A stretch of 64,000 bases of DNA from Lepiota brunneoincarnata (lineage: Eukaryota > Basidiomycota > Agaricomycetes > Agaricales > Agaricaceae): positions 124,001 through 188,000 of the forward strand of contig JAEBUN010000005.1 of NCBI GenBank assembly GCA_023014365.1. The letters run 5' to 3'. The notes under the pieces were generated by a model, which was not told where the DNA came from, made no database searches, and saw only the letters and a list, made by a program, of their open reading frames with translations. Positions within the stretch are counted from its first letter, which is position 1; the number at the start of each line of letters is the position of its first letter. Positions 24,777 through 36,638 of this stretch are shown one piece after another. The position numbers were made by a program, and so were the translations under genes.

Positions 24777-25637
24777 TCATGAGCAACATGTGTTCCTTGA
24801 TGACGTCTGTTCAAGAGTGAGACTGTTGGGGCTGGTGTGATTCTTTGAGAGCTTGACACCAGGTGACTGAGTAACGAGCCAAATCAGTGTAACGACTAGG
24901 CAGAATAGGACCTGTCACTTGCTCTCGAATCGTCAAAGACTCCCTTCTTAATCTTGTCCAAGATATCCTTTGCAGCCTCGACGAATGCCAGTTCAACATT
25001 CACTCCAGACTTTGCGCTCGCCTCCACGAAAAGAAGGCCCTCTTGTCGAGCAAATGCAGCGGCCTCGTCGGTCGTAACCTGACGAGGCTTTGAAGGGCCT
25101 GGCAGATAATAGCGCGATCAGGGCCCATAGCTTAGGCATATATGGATCTAGACCGGAGACATACCGTCCTGGCCTTCATCGCAAAGGTCGACCTTGTTTC
25201 CGACAAGTATGCAAGTCAAATGTGGGTCAGCATGTTCCCTCACATCGGCAAGCCAAGATTTGGTGTTTGCGAAACCTGTGTGTGTAAGGCTTGTAATCAG
25301 CGCCTAGCTCATGGTCGTTATGGTGCCTGAGATCAAATGACACACTCTTCCGGTTAGTTACATCATAAACGAGCAGACACCCCGCCGCGCCACGATAATA
25401 GGAGCGAGTTATTGATCTAAACGACTCTGTCCCTGCAGTATCCCAACACTGTAGCTTGACTATCTTGTCTTCATCTGGGATCGAGATGAGCTTTGAACCG
25501 AACTCCACGCCGAGTGTTGGATCCGGGTTGGCAAGGAATCGCTGGTCGGTGAGTCGAACCAACAGGGATGACTTGCCAACTGCAGCATCTCCTGTGATAA
25601 TAAACTTTAGTACATAGTGCCATGCAATGCTCGACAT
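24777..25637 (-). CDS. Rab-family small GTPase (Rab2/Rab4/Rab14 type)
   Basis: A membrane-traffic GTPase with four exons. Motifs: P-loop GDAAVGKSS, switch I PDPTLGVEFGSKL, switch II WDTAGTESFRSITRSYYRG, guanine base motif GNKVDL, and SAK in EASAKSGVN. The C terminus ends in TCCS, which provides cysteines for geranylgeranylation. The first two introns are GT-AG; one splits Lys-Ser-Phe in VTNRKSF. The third has a GC donor (AGA|GCAAGT), joins SR to SPGVKLSK and avoids an in-frame TAG. Switch sequences are closest to the Rab2/4/14 branch (for example fungal Ypt4-like proteins), which act in endosomal or Golgi transport; subfamily assignment is tentative. The start ATG at 25637 begins MSSIAWHYVLKFI. 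It is divergently paired with the ATP synthase epsilon gene, 191 bases away. Confidence 0.9.
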
Positions 25638-25828
25638 TTGCTGGGGCGGGGGTTCGGCGCAAGAGGTATGAGTGAGTGGAAGTCGACTGTCAAGTAACGA
25701 TGTTACGTCATCAACTGCTTATTTCACACAATATTGTCACGTGCACCACGCGGACCACTCCGGAACTGTGTTTTGCTCGCTGTCCAGAACAACAAAAAAA
25801 GCATTTATCCTCTACACCGTGCACAACC
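25638..25828. promoter_or_regulatory. 191-bp divergent promoter shared by the Rab and ATP synthase epsilon genes
   Basis: Start codons of two outward-facing genes are separated by only 191 bases, so both promoters must lie here or overlap the genes. I see no clear TATA box on either side. Shared regulation is inference. Confidence 0.5.
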
Positions 25829-26213
25829 ATGAGCAGCGCTTGGCGAAATGTTTTCACGTACGTTGTTGTTGCTATCTTTGCCCTTTGACTTATGCTCACA
25901 AACGCCCCTTAGCTACAACAAGTATGCCCAGATAACCGCACGCGCAGTCCGTGCTTCTTTCAAGGAAGAAGAACGCCTAGCTGCTGAGAGACGTGGTCTC
26001 ACAGTTCTGAGGTATCAGCAATGGGAGGGTGGCAAGGGTGGGCAGCAGGTACGTACCTCTAACTTTGAAATTGGACCTGTATTTCTGACAAGTCATCAGA
26101 CCGTTCTGTCGGAAGGAAGAGGCGGCCAACCGAGGTACATGAGATTATGCTGGTGTACCGAATACCTCGTTGTGAACATAGATCTCTCACATTGGGGAAT
26201 AGAGACTGTGTAA
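25829..26213 (+). CDS. ATP15: Mitochondrial F1Fo ATP synthase epsilon subunit
   Basis: The small subunit of the F1 central stalk, in the mitochondrial matrix. Exon 1 (25829-25860) encodes MSSAWRNVFT. After a GTACGT...TTAG intron, exon 2 continues YNKYAQITARAVRASFK and EEERLAAERRGLTVL to QQWEGGKGGQQ. This matches the family pattern WRxxxxSYxxYxxIxAxxxRxxLK. The C terminus is unsure. An intron at 26049-26099 would continue with TVLSEGRGGQPRYM to a stop at 26213; because that intron length is a multiple of three, reading through ends at the same stop. The predicted tail is longer than in most homologues, so the real last exon may differ. There is no cleavable presequence, as is usual for this subunit. 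Confidence 0.82.
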
Positions 26214-28022
26214 ATGAACATTCCATAATACAACGCATTCTGGACGCGCCATCTTGTCCGCTTACTCGAGCTTGGGAGCCCGGCGCTGAATTAAAACCTT
26301 ACCATTCTTTGGATATTCGCTCTGTCCTTGTTCAATCTTTTCACTACATGTCGTCACTGCTTTCCTGTTTCGACCATCCAGTAACATATACCCGCCCCAT
26401 CACCCCCAGAGCGCGCATAGAAACCACTTGGTTCGGCGGAATTGTTACAGTACGGGCTAACTGTCGGGCCTCCTCCAGCTATTCTTCAGCGCCCGAACCC
26501 AAACTTTGCCCTCTCCTCTGACCTCCTGGGAGCCTCGCTATGGGTACCTATGTTCGATGCCTATAAGTTTTTTTCCGACGGGCCAGAGTCCAGGGAGTTC
26601 TATCAGCGACATTTTAGACTGTGGTCTTCGGGACATCTTCCTCCTCTCTCGTCCAGGATCATTTGTCTTCCTTACAGGAGCAATTCCCACCACATCGGAT
26701 AGTGCAAAGACATCAGGGCGTGAGCTTCAACAAACTAAACGAAGTAAATCATATAACAGGACATCCTCGAAAGTCTACGGGTTAGGTATCTGGATACTAA
26801 CTCATCATTACTCCCGTCCCGGACAGTGGCAGTTATCCGAGATCTAGGAAAACAGTCGAAAGGGTCCCTAGCACTGGGAGATGTGACATTTTTCGGGTTT
26901 CGCCCGAGGGGGATACCCAGAGGCTTGACAAGCTTTAGTTGGGTGGGGGTAGTCCTTCTTGTTCCTGGGCCCTTGCGACAGGTGTCAGTCGCGAGGCGCC
27001 CGTCGCCCACAAGCTAAGACCCCAAATCAGGGCGTGTGTCACCAGCAGATGAAACAGGACCTTGGCTCTGTAGAAACGAAGACCCTAGGAACTGCGTTCA
27101 GATTGAAGTCCGGTTGTCAAATTCCTGGCAGTGCTCAATCATTATTAAGGCGAAAAAAGGGGGGGCGGAGCGGTACTCGCTTCGGGGTAGGCTATAATAC
27201 TCGGTCGATGGGTATCGCCTTTGCACTAAACTAACGGGTAATGAAGGCCGATACCCCTAGAGAACATTTACTAGCTATATTCCAGCGCATGAGTGATCAC
27301 AGTTGGGGGGGACATATGTATGATCATTGAGAGCGTCAACGGCTGGGCAACGAATTTGATAACACACTGATAGTGATAAAACGGCAAGTGCCGAGGAGGC
27401 CCTGAATATTCCCAAAAACCCACCCGAATCACGCTGACATCGGACAGGAGCTTAGAGCCCTGAAGGTTGAAAGCAGTCCAACCAAGTTGTTCATTTGATA
27501 CATGATCCCAGGGTTCTATGATTTTCGGAGAGTTCTCGAATCTCTGCCGGACTCGATTCCTCGAGACGTTACCGCCCCTCATCAACCCCATAAATTATGA
27601 CTCTTCCGGACTGCCAAACAATCATGATGATGTGGATGATCTACATGTTCGAAAGAAAAAAATGTATCAGAGTTTCTGCTGCACACACACGGCCTTCTCT
27701 CCCCATCCGCAGAGCCGAGATTCTCCCTCTCCGATAAGGTTTCCCCCTCCCTTCATGTTACTCCGAGATTAGATCCGTTGAAGCAAATCTTCCCTCCCTC
27801 TCAATCACTTATCTTGAGCATACACATTCACGGGGATCGGGCTTGGCGCCCCCCCGTGTCTGCGGTGCCTGTGTGTCAGTCCCTAGACCAATATGTATTA
27901 AGGGCCCAAAACGATCAAAAGAAAACGAGCCGAAATACTTCCTCCCCGCCCAACGGATCATTCATACCAAGTCATTCTGAGCCTCGGCTTCCATCTGAGA
28001 TCTCTCGTTCTCTCTCTCACAG

Positions 28023-28050
28023 CTGATGATGATGATGATGATGATGATGG
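28023..28050. repeat. GAT trinucleotide microsatellite
   Basis: About nine tandem GAT units in non-coding sequence downstream of SKN7. Seen directly. Confidence 0.85.
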
Positions 28051-28507
28051 GCAAGATGCTTCCCATCAACGAACACACACACATCCTTTTTTTTTTTTAG
28101 TCAAGCCGAAAGATTGTCAAGATGACTCCGGAGGATTGAGGGAAGAAGAAAGCGCCATACTTTGGTCTTCCGTGAATGTATCAGGGGTCAGTTCAGGATC
28201 AACCAAACAAATGAGACGGAACGACTTGATAAATAACGGCTCTTGATTCCGGGAAATGGTTTCAACATGGACCTCTCCCCAAGGCCAAAAAAAAGTCGGC
28301 CGCGACGTCCCGAATAAAGCTCCACCTCCCCCCATCTTGATGCCGGGTTCCGAGTCCCGCAAGCCCCGCAATCTCTGGGCCGTTGATCCTTTCGGAATCG
28401 CCTCGCAACAAAAAAAATCTAATATCAAGAGCGTCCCCCGATCAACGGAGAGTGGAGCATCTGTGTGTTGCAGCGACGAAAACGGAAGAAGATGTCGGAT
28501 GGAGAAG

Positions 28508-28527
28508 GAGAGAGAGAGAGAGAGAGA
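28508..28527. repeat. GA dinucleotide microsatellite
   Basis: About ten GA units in non-coding sequence. Seen directly. Confidence 0.85.
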
Positions 28528-29051
28528 TATTACTGGTTCTATATCCCGAATAGGGTTAATAGCTGTCGCTTGTCTGCTCTCTCATCACGCATCGAGAGCA
28601 ACGCAACGACAACAACCACCGACGTCTAAGCAAGTCAAACACCCGGGGCTTCTTCTGTCTAGAATACAACGCTTCGTGCAGTGTTATGTTCAAAGTTTGA
28701 TTATCCAGTCTAAAAACGAAACATTCGTGTCTGAGTGAAGTTATGTGATACCAGTACATCATGCAGTCCAAGATAGCAGCCAGCGCAAATGAGCGCAAAA
28801 GTCAAGTCGTAAACCGTGATTAATGAGGGCGAACAGAATCGGCATGTGGGAAAAGATGAGCGAAAAGCGGAGGGTACCAATGGACAGCAAAACAATATTC
28901 GTCCAACCCTCCCATAAATCCAAGATCAAAAAACATAAAAAAAGGCAAAGGGTAGAGCAAAGGCAAGTCCCAGGGTTTCATACCCAAAAAACCCAATAAT
29001 TATTCCAGAAAAGCAGCACCACAACGGACCGGGGGCTTTCACTCGACAACC

Positions 29052-32000
29052 TCAAATCGGCTCCTCTTTTCCGGTCCGTTCGAAGAACTCGCAAGCCCAG
29101 CTTTCCTCATAGCCTCTTTTACTACCCATACTTATCCCTACATCGGCCCCCAAACCCATCCCAACACCCATACTCATACTCATCATCCCCATCCCCACAT
29201 CCATCTGCCGCTGTTGTGACTGCGAAGCAGACGAGGAAAAACCAGAGCTCGAAACCCCACTCGGTGATAGTGGCGTTGCGCCATCCACCATTCCATTCAT
29301 AAAGCTCTCCCCATTCACAATATTCTGCAGCATCGTATTATACTGCTCATCCGTCAAACCCATCCCCGAGAGCGGATTGATCCGTCCTTCGTCATCCAAC
29401 CTCTGTCCCTGTTCCGGACCTGAGAGCATGCTATTCCCGGTATACCTGCTATCATTACTGGCCCCGCTGCCAAGTGCAGCCTGTGGTAGAGGTAGACAGG
29501 GTGACGGCATTAGACTGCGGTGGGGAGGAGGGAGGACGGGGTTGCAGCCGCGTTTGTGTCTGAGATTGTGACGAAGAAGCAAGGGAGGCCGCGCCACTCG
29601 TGATAGCTTGCTCAAACTGTGTGTCCGATAGTGGTGGAATACCGATCGAACGCGGGACTTTGTGGTTCATTTGCTGGATCGTTTTAAGGTGTATGAGGTG
29701 TTTCTCGAGCATCCCGAAAAGCCCATCCTTGGTGAAGGGTTTCGGGAGGATATCATTCATGCCTGAAATGCAAGTGAGCGCCCCTAAAGGGATGGGAAAA
29801 TTGAACTTTCGAAACACGCACCGGAAGAGTAATAGGTCATAATTTCGCTTGGTTTCGAATTAGCGGTCATCGAAATAATTGGCGTTAGGTGGTCAAACTG
29901 GCGGATCAACGACGTGGCGGAGACACCATCCAGCTTGGGCATCACAATGTCCTGCCAATCAATTACGTTCGCGTCAGCGACGGACACAACACTGAGCGGT
30001 TAAACGAAGCCCAAACGTACCATCAACACCAAATCATACTTTTCCAAATTCATTTTATTCACCGCACCAACTCCGTCAACAGCAACATCGATCGTGCACC
30101 CAAAAACCTGTAGAAACTTGCTTCCAAGCTTCCGACTCACAGCATCATCATCCACAAGCAGCACACGTGGAGGGACCGCCCAGCCAGGCACAAACGTCGA
30201 CCGCCTCACACGCAATTTTTTGCCTTTGGAACCAGATGGTGATCTGGTCTTACTCGTGGCCGTACTTGATGATAGAGCCGACGACATGGGTGCAGAGGGA
30301 TTGATTAGCGGCTGGCCAGCAAAAGAATCATTCATCGGCGAAGGCATGACGCGTTCCTCACTCTCGTCATCGTCATCCTCGTCCTCAGCGGTATCATCAA
30401 TACGCCGTTCGCCGGCGCTCTCGGCATTATCATGCCGATTAACCTCGGAATACCTCTGGCTTTGACTTGGGCCCGAGCCTGAGCCCGTTGAAGAGGACAC
30501 ACCGCCGTACCCTCCACCCGAGGAAGAGGAGGCAGAAGGGGCGCCGAAGCTCCAATCAGCCACACTGCGCGGCATGAGTTGTCCGACGGTGTACACCTGG
30601 AGACCTTCATGGGCCAATGCCTTGGATGGCAATCCATAACCCAAACCACCGTTCCATAACGATGAACTGGACGTCCCCTGCTGAGATTCTTGTGACGCGT
30701 CACTATACCCGTCAGAACCACCGCCAGCCTCCTGCCTCCACTGCGACTCACTTCCACCACCTCCTACACGGCCCTTATAAATCTCTTCTATCTTGGCTAG
30801 TGCCTCGGCGCGCGTCATCCCGTTCCCACCACCCCCACTGGGATAATCCCGTCCAGCAGCTGGAGGTGGAGGTGGCTGGGATTGTGGTTGGGCATCACCG
30901 CCGCCACCCCAACTGCCACTCCCCACACTCCAACTATTATTCGCCCGACGACTAATTTCGCTCAGTTGCATGAGCGACGCCTGTGCGACATCCGTGGGCG
31001 CCTCGTCCCTTAAACCCAGCCGCACACCATTTCCGCCTGTAGCATTGGTGGGATTGAAGGAATCGGTTGAGGGGCATATATAGGTCCTGTTCCCCGGGCG
31101 ATGATGATGGGGAGGATTGTGATGACTGCTGCTGCTGTTGTGATTGTTGTTGCGAAGGTAGTTGAGGCGGAAAGCTGATGGATGAAGGGAGAAGGGACGC
31201 GGATGGGGTCGATTGCGGGTTGAGTAATGAAGTTGGGTTGGTAGGATTTCAGTTTGCCTGGAGAGAGAGAAGAAGAACAGTGACGTCAGTAAAAGCTGAA
31301 ATGACGCATAAGAGAGGGATACATTGGTCCCTGTGTCCGAGGACGAGAGAAGAAAATTGTGTCCGAGTCAACTGTCAAGGAGCCGAAAGCAGAACGCTCG
31401 CGACAAGTCTAGGCGGGGCTAGGCCTCGAAAGGGAATTTCAAAAACGGAAGGGTATAGAATACCAGGAGGCCTGGGGCGGCGCAGACCAGGGAGAAAACA
31501 AGATGGAACGACCGTTGCGACGGGTTGGCATCAAATCAACAGGTCATTCAAGAGCAGATCAGGTCTGGAATTAGGTAGGTCTGGACTCCTGGTATAGCCA
31601 AGCAATGCAAATAACCGGGGACGTCATCATACGCCGTCGCTTCCGGGTTGGGTATGGAATAGGAGTTGGGAGTAGGGTAATCATTGTATGAGAAAAAAGA
31701 AAAACCGAAATCTATCATTGACAACTGCCCCGTCCTGTAAATCCGATATGCGTCAAGTAGCGCGATCAAAGGAGAGGGGAAGAATGAATCCAACCGAACG
31801 AGAACGCAACAAGAGAAGGGAAAAGCTACTTACCATTTTCACTCCCGAGAAAATATGCGATGAGGCTCTGCATGAGCCCGTCTTGTTGAGCGATACCTCG
31901 CTGAAAACCGACCATTTCGACGAGCACACTTTCGTAATTGCGTTCTAGTGTCCGTAGGCGTCCTCTCAAATCGTCGCCTTCTTCTTTGAGACGCCTGATT

Positions 32001-32834
32001 TCTAATTGTAGCTGATCAAATTGTAATTGATTTTGAGCTTGTAGTGTTGCGGTGGAAGGGGCCAGAAGTGTAGATGTGGGAGCGAGTGTGGGGAGGGTGG
32101 TGAGAGCGGTAGCGGTAGTTTGTGCCTGTGCTTGTGCAGCAGCAGCAGCAACAGCGGCTGCCTGAGCTGCCTTGCGCTGTGCGGGGACCTTGCGCTTGAT
32201 GTTTTCCAGTGCATCACGGCGGTCAGCGTGAAAATCGGGGTGGCGGAAGGTCCAGCTCTATTTCCAGGGTAAGGGGGAAGATAGACGAGGAACGGAGTAG
32301 GACGAACATGCTCCCCAAATTGGTTGTCATCTGTGTTCTTCACTTTGTGGAAGTCATACTTGTTTAACTGGCGGACGAAGGAGGCAAAGTTGGAGTGCTT
32401 GAACATGCGGGGAAGGATGGATTTCGTGAACTCGTTCATGTCCTAAGCAGCTCGGGTCAGCAGGTATTTTTATGAGATCGGAGGAGACAGAGCACACCTT
32501 GACGACAAAACAGTCACCTTGGGGTCCCCAGGAAACAACCGACTGGAAGGCAGGGTCCTCGAGCATCCTGTGAACCGAGATATGAGTGTGAAGGGGCACG
32601 AGGAAGAGAGAAGATGACAGACTTGTAGAGCTTTTTGACGAAATCACTGGTGGATGGCATCGAATCATCGTGTGCAGAGGGTATGGTGTCCTTGGACTGG
32701 TTCATGGGTGAGTGCACAGACTCGCGCTCGGAATGCCAAGTGGAGGAAGAGGAGGGTTGGTGAAAGTGTGGATGTATGTGCGGGTCCAAATGGAGGAGAT
32801 GTGAGGGTCTAGACGACTGTCCACCACTCTCCAT
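29052..32834 (-). CDS. SKN7: SKN7/Prr1-type response-regulator transcription factor (HSF domain plus receiver), with +1 shifts
   Basis: A nuclear regulator of oxidative and wall stress that receives phosphate from the fungal histidine-kinase phosphorelay. From the N terminus: a Ser/His-rich lead ([14 protein letters not shown]); an HSF-type DNA-binding domain split by three introns ([67 protein letters not shown]); an Ala/Gln linker; and a coiled coil ([20 protein letters not shown]). After an unusually long intron (31258-31833) comes a Gln/Ser/Pro-rich region. The receiver domain has [13 protein letters not shown], phosphoacceptor Asp in DIVMPKLDG, Thr in SMTANSK and Lys in ILPKPF. A Met/Gly-rich tail ends at 29052. 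The reading frame advances +1 near 31226-31255, 31045-31062 and 29478-29486, all in low-complexity parts. Confidence 0.9.
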
Positions 32835-34290
32835 CTTGTCTTTAAGAAAAAGACAAATCAGAGGTGTTCAAGACATATTCCTTCCATTAACGCACCCTTC
32901 CTCGACTTTCCCACGCCCATTCCTCTCATCGTTTTGTCATTTTCATCATCCAAATCCTGCCCCTTGCGCCCCCCACCTCCATCGCGCCCCTCCGGAGCAC
33001 CACCCGCGGTGAAATTCATCCCGCAGACGCTCTCCATAGCTTATTCAAACCCCATGCCTCCCCTCACCCGCCCCGACTTCGTCCCTCTTTGTCCTGGTCT
33101 CGACCCGGTCTAGGCCCTGGGTCCAGACCATGTGCAGTCAACCCGTTGTAACCCTGTCCAAAAATAAGCTGCTTGTTATGTCCGATACCCTTCCCTGGGA
33201 CAACCTTCCCCGTCGTCGCCACCCCGAACAACGCCCAAAGTTGGCCCACAAATATAACCCATGTCTCACACACGTACGACAAAATGCCCCGTTGACCGGC
33301 TTCAGCGGAGTTCATGTGCCCTTGCGCTTCCAAATTGTTATGCGAATAAATAACGATAGAGCTTGTCATCTTGCGTATCTCAGCCCCCTCGCAACGGATT
33401 ATCACAAGCCAGTGATCGAGAGGAACGCGTTCCCGATTGATTTTTAGAGCATGGCTGTCCCTTGAAACGTTGCAATTTGATTTTTATCATATTTGGCTCC
33501 TGGCACCAGCGCTTTTCTTTCATAGGTACACACCATTCAACGTACCTGTATACTCCCTCACCGGTATTCAACCGTCTGGACCGGATCAATATAGATTAAA
33601 AAGTAATCAGCAACTCGCCGACTATTCGTATCCACCACGGCCGAGAGGAAAGGAACCATATGACCCAAGTTCTCTGATAGCAGGAAAATAATGTTTGCCC
33701 GGACCTGGCCTAGACCTAGCCCGACACTCTCAGGACGATCATCTGTTATAGAAGGGGGCGAATGCAACCGGTAGCGTGACTATTTTGAAAACTTCGGCCT
33801 ATGAAACCGGAAGTTTTAGTATCATAGCTGTGCGACGCCTTGGCTCAAAAACAGGCACCACCACCACCACCACGTTGCCACACTGGCCGCTCACCCGATT
33901 ATGTGCCCCTAAATGCCGATTGATGGGGGGGAGGGTTCGAGCCAAGGTGCGCGCGGTGTCCACACTGGGAACTGCTGACCTGGACCCATCTGGAACTATC
34001 CGGAACCCCCATCACCCATCTCTTCTCCCGGAGACCTCCCACCACCCCTACCCCATTCTTCACCCACGCTCACTAAATATGGTAAAGAGGGGTGCGCATC
34101 GAGTTCACGGACTGAGCACTGAGACTCTGGCTCCGTCTTGAAAGTCTCAAGATAAGATAACTGGGAACGACCAAAATACGTAGTTGGTCCAATCGAGCGC
34201 CCAATGATCCGGAAGATCCGGTTGATGAATGCTATTCCCAGCAGGATGAACGCCATCAACGCCTCAAGGTCTCAATCTTCTATACATGCA
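32835..34290. other. Intergenic region upstream of SKN7
   Basis: This contains the SKN7 promoter (pyrimidine-rich up to about 33010). No gene is recognised. Open frames near 33064-33405 and 33776-34141 do not resemble known proteins and cross simple repeats such as ACC near 33860-33873. Confidence 0.4.
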
Positions 34291-34294
34291 TCAC

Positions 34295-34420
34295 ACTAAG
34301 GACTACAAAAGCGCTGGCACACAGGAAAAAAAAAAAGGCTTGGACGGAAGAAGCCACGTACAACGACGTGGTGTTTGTCAAAAAAAAAATCCATCCCAGC
34401 TCCTCTTCAAGGCCCACCAT
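34295..34420 (+). pseudogene. Decayed copy 1 of the MDR oxidoreductase first exon
   Basis: Read on the plus strand, this gives TTKALAHRK, then EATYNDVVFVKK. It aligns with TTKALVLQK and PAYDNAVLVERPIPE in the first exon of the oxidoreductase gene that starts at 36639. The copy has no start and contains A-runs, and no second exon is recognisable downstream. It is a relic of a duplicated oxidoreductase gene. Confidence 0.5.
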
Positions 34421-35117
34421 AATAGTTGCCGTGATGAATGAGTTTCCACAGCATCCGATTGAGTTATGTGGCATGCCCATCAAGTTTTATCTTGTTATTG
34501 CTAGATAGTGACAGGTACCGGTACCATCGGTGAGGGTTGGTGCCAACATGACAGCCACTTTGTACGATTTGCTTTATACTTCTGTGGTCACACGCTAATT
34601 CAAGTGAATGGTCCGATCATTAATTCCGGTGTGTATCAAAACTTCAGTTAGGAATTGGAAAAGGACAGACAATAATCATGTCAGGAGTGAACACAGGATG
34701 AATGATGGTGTTAGAACACGAGCATATAATTGTAGGGGAGTGTGAAGGGTAGGATTGATCAACAAGTCGATGACTGTGTTCGCATGGAGAGTGTTGTCCC
34801 TCCTCCGATAACCCCGAGGACTCATGAGAGGCCAGACAGTCCGGATTGGAGACGGCAATTCGAGTCACGGCTTTGCCCATCTCTCGTCAGGAAGCCTGAG
34901 ATCGAACAAAAAGCTGGCCTGATGTTCAAGTGCTTGTCTCTGCAAATCTCACACCGGAGTCTCCCCAACAGCTTACAAAGGGAATGAGCAAGGTATTTAA
35001 ATGAGCGCGTGCCCACATGACTGTCATTAGCACCACGTGATCTACGATGTTAGCCGGTCCCAATGACATATATTGAGGGGTTGTTGTCGCCTGTTCACTC
35101 CCCCAAGAAGAGACAGC

Positions 35118-35228
35118 ACTGATATTTCGGGGGCCCCTCCCGTAAATCCCGAGTACGATGATGAAACTGTGTTCGTCAAAAAACCCATACCAGAAGTCGG
35201 AACTCGAACAGTGAACGATGACAAAAAA
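35118..35228 (+). pseudogene. Decayed copy 2 of the MDR oxidoreductase first exon
   Basis: The plus strand reads PPVNPEYDDETVFVKKPIPE, matching NKPAYDNAVLVERPIPE of the gene starting at 36639. The following coding sequence is lost. Together with the piece at 34295-34420 it shows that the oxidoreductase 5' end was duplicated at least twice upstream of the living gene. Confidence 0.55.
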
Positions 35229-35699
35229 ACACAAGCGTGTAGTCATAGAGGAACGTAACGGGTGTGAAAGAGCGAGTAGAGATACAGAGCCTATGAGCAT
35301 GATCGCAGCATTACTGACAGGACTGTGGAGTAGAATGATCTCCGGGCTCGGCATTTGTTCGAGGACTACGGCAGTGTCTATACCTCTGCGGACAATTTGG
35401 GATCGGACAAATGAATCGCATGCAAATGTGAGCTAGTTTTCGCACAAAAGGGTCGATCAGAATTTGGGAGGCTTTTAAGGAATGAAAGAATTGCTGTCGA
35501 AGTTTTGTCCGCCAGCCTACTAGGCCCCACAAACCATACACCAAAGTATTCGAAGGCGAGGTGAATATTTGGAATAAGCCGGATATCATTGCCACCTTGA
35601 TCGCTGTCGGCGCTCTCGAGGGGTCGCTGTCTGTTCACTCTACTGTCAAACGGCACATACAGCTCGGGTGAAACGATTTCCCCACCATACTCGGTTTCT

Positions 35700-36160
35700 G
35701 ATACTGAGAAGCTTCCATGACGGCCTAAACTAGGCTGTTAAGAGACGAACCATGTTTCGATTCTCTGTAATTTCCGCTCTCATGTCTAACACATCCTTTT
35801 TTTTTTGAACAAGGCCCAAAAAAACTTTGTACCAGAGAAATGGAGGGAGAGGATAAGCGTCTACTTGGCCAGACGGATCCAAGAATGCCCTCATAGCGCT
35901 TGACATTGCGCTGGAAGTCCTCCATGACTGAACGACACCGGGGGGTCTCCAAACAGACGAGACTGGCAAAACTCTTGTTCAATATCATGCATTCCAGAGA
36001 TTCGAATACAGATAGAGTCGAGGATCCCTGACAAAAAGCGAAAGTTGTCAATCCGCCTCTGAAATTCGACGGATGATCCGGTGCTGCCGCTCAGGGACTT
36101 GGCGATTTGCAGGACGAGGGTGGACGCAAAATCTAGTTCAGAGTGGCATAGACATGGCAG
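35700..36160 (-). pseudogene. Helical N-terminal domain like those of fungal STAND/ankyrin proteins, frame-broken
   Basis: On the minus strand, successive frames read FASTLVLQIAKSLSGSTGSS with FRFLSGILDSICIRISG, then ASLVCLETPRCRSVMEDFQR with NVKRYEGILG, then FLWYKVFLGLVQKKKDVLDM and RAEITENRNMVRLL. Order, spacing and the W-K-V...KKxDV...R motif match the all-helical N-terminal domain common in basidiomycete NLR-like and ankyrin proteins. Frame changes at about 35985 and 35877 are both +1, and a stop (TAG, near 35732) ends the last segment. No NACHT or ankyrin part is evident downstream. It is either a truncated gene or one with sequence errors. The function, if any, would be in signalling or incompatibility. 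Confidence 0.4.
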
Positions 36161-36638
36161 AAACACGGAGGGTGAAAAATAACGGTTCTGCATTGGAAGA
36201 GACACAATAGATGCTGTAGGCCATGCACTATGGTAGTACTACTTCTCCGCAGAGCGCCGGTTACTCTTCGGGCAAGTTATGATTATTCACCCTCGTCGAA
36301 GCATAATGTTGACCGTTGCATGTCTACAAAATGCACTGTTCGGTAAGTATATCCCATCGTCGAAGCACCCGATATCTATATTTCTCTATGATCGATTCGG
36401 AACAGGAGCAGTAGGTTTTCAAACTTGAACTTGCCCATGTCCCAAAACATTGTATCTAGAGATCAGGAACGCACAAAGGACTCTTCCCATAGCATCCACC
36501 GGTTGGCGAGTCTGAGTCCGGAAAACAGGACACAGCCACATAAATTAGCCAGTAACAAATAGTTTGCTTGGTTCCTGCCCACGCTCCGCTTTCCGGAAAA
36601 TCCGGTTGCCGGATAAGCGCCCTCAACCTCCCATCATT

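Larger units (their letters stand above)
26214..29051. other. Intergenic region between the ATP15 and SKN7 3' flanks
   Basis: About 2.8 kb without supportable genes. Simple repeats are the GAT tract at 28023-28050 and the GA tract at 28508-28527. Weak open frames near 26442-26847 have no consistent splice structure or recognisable family. Confidence 0.4.
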
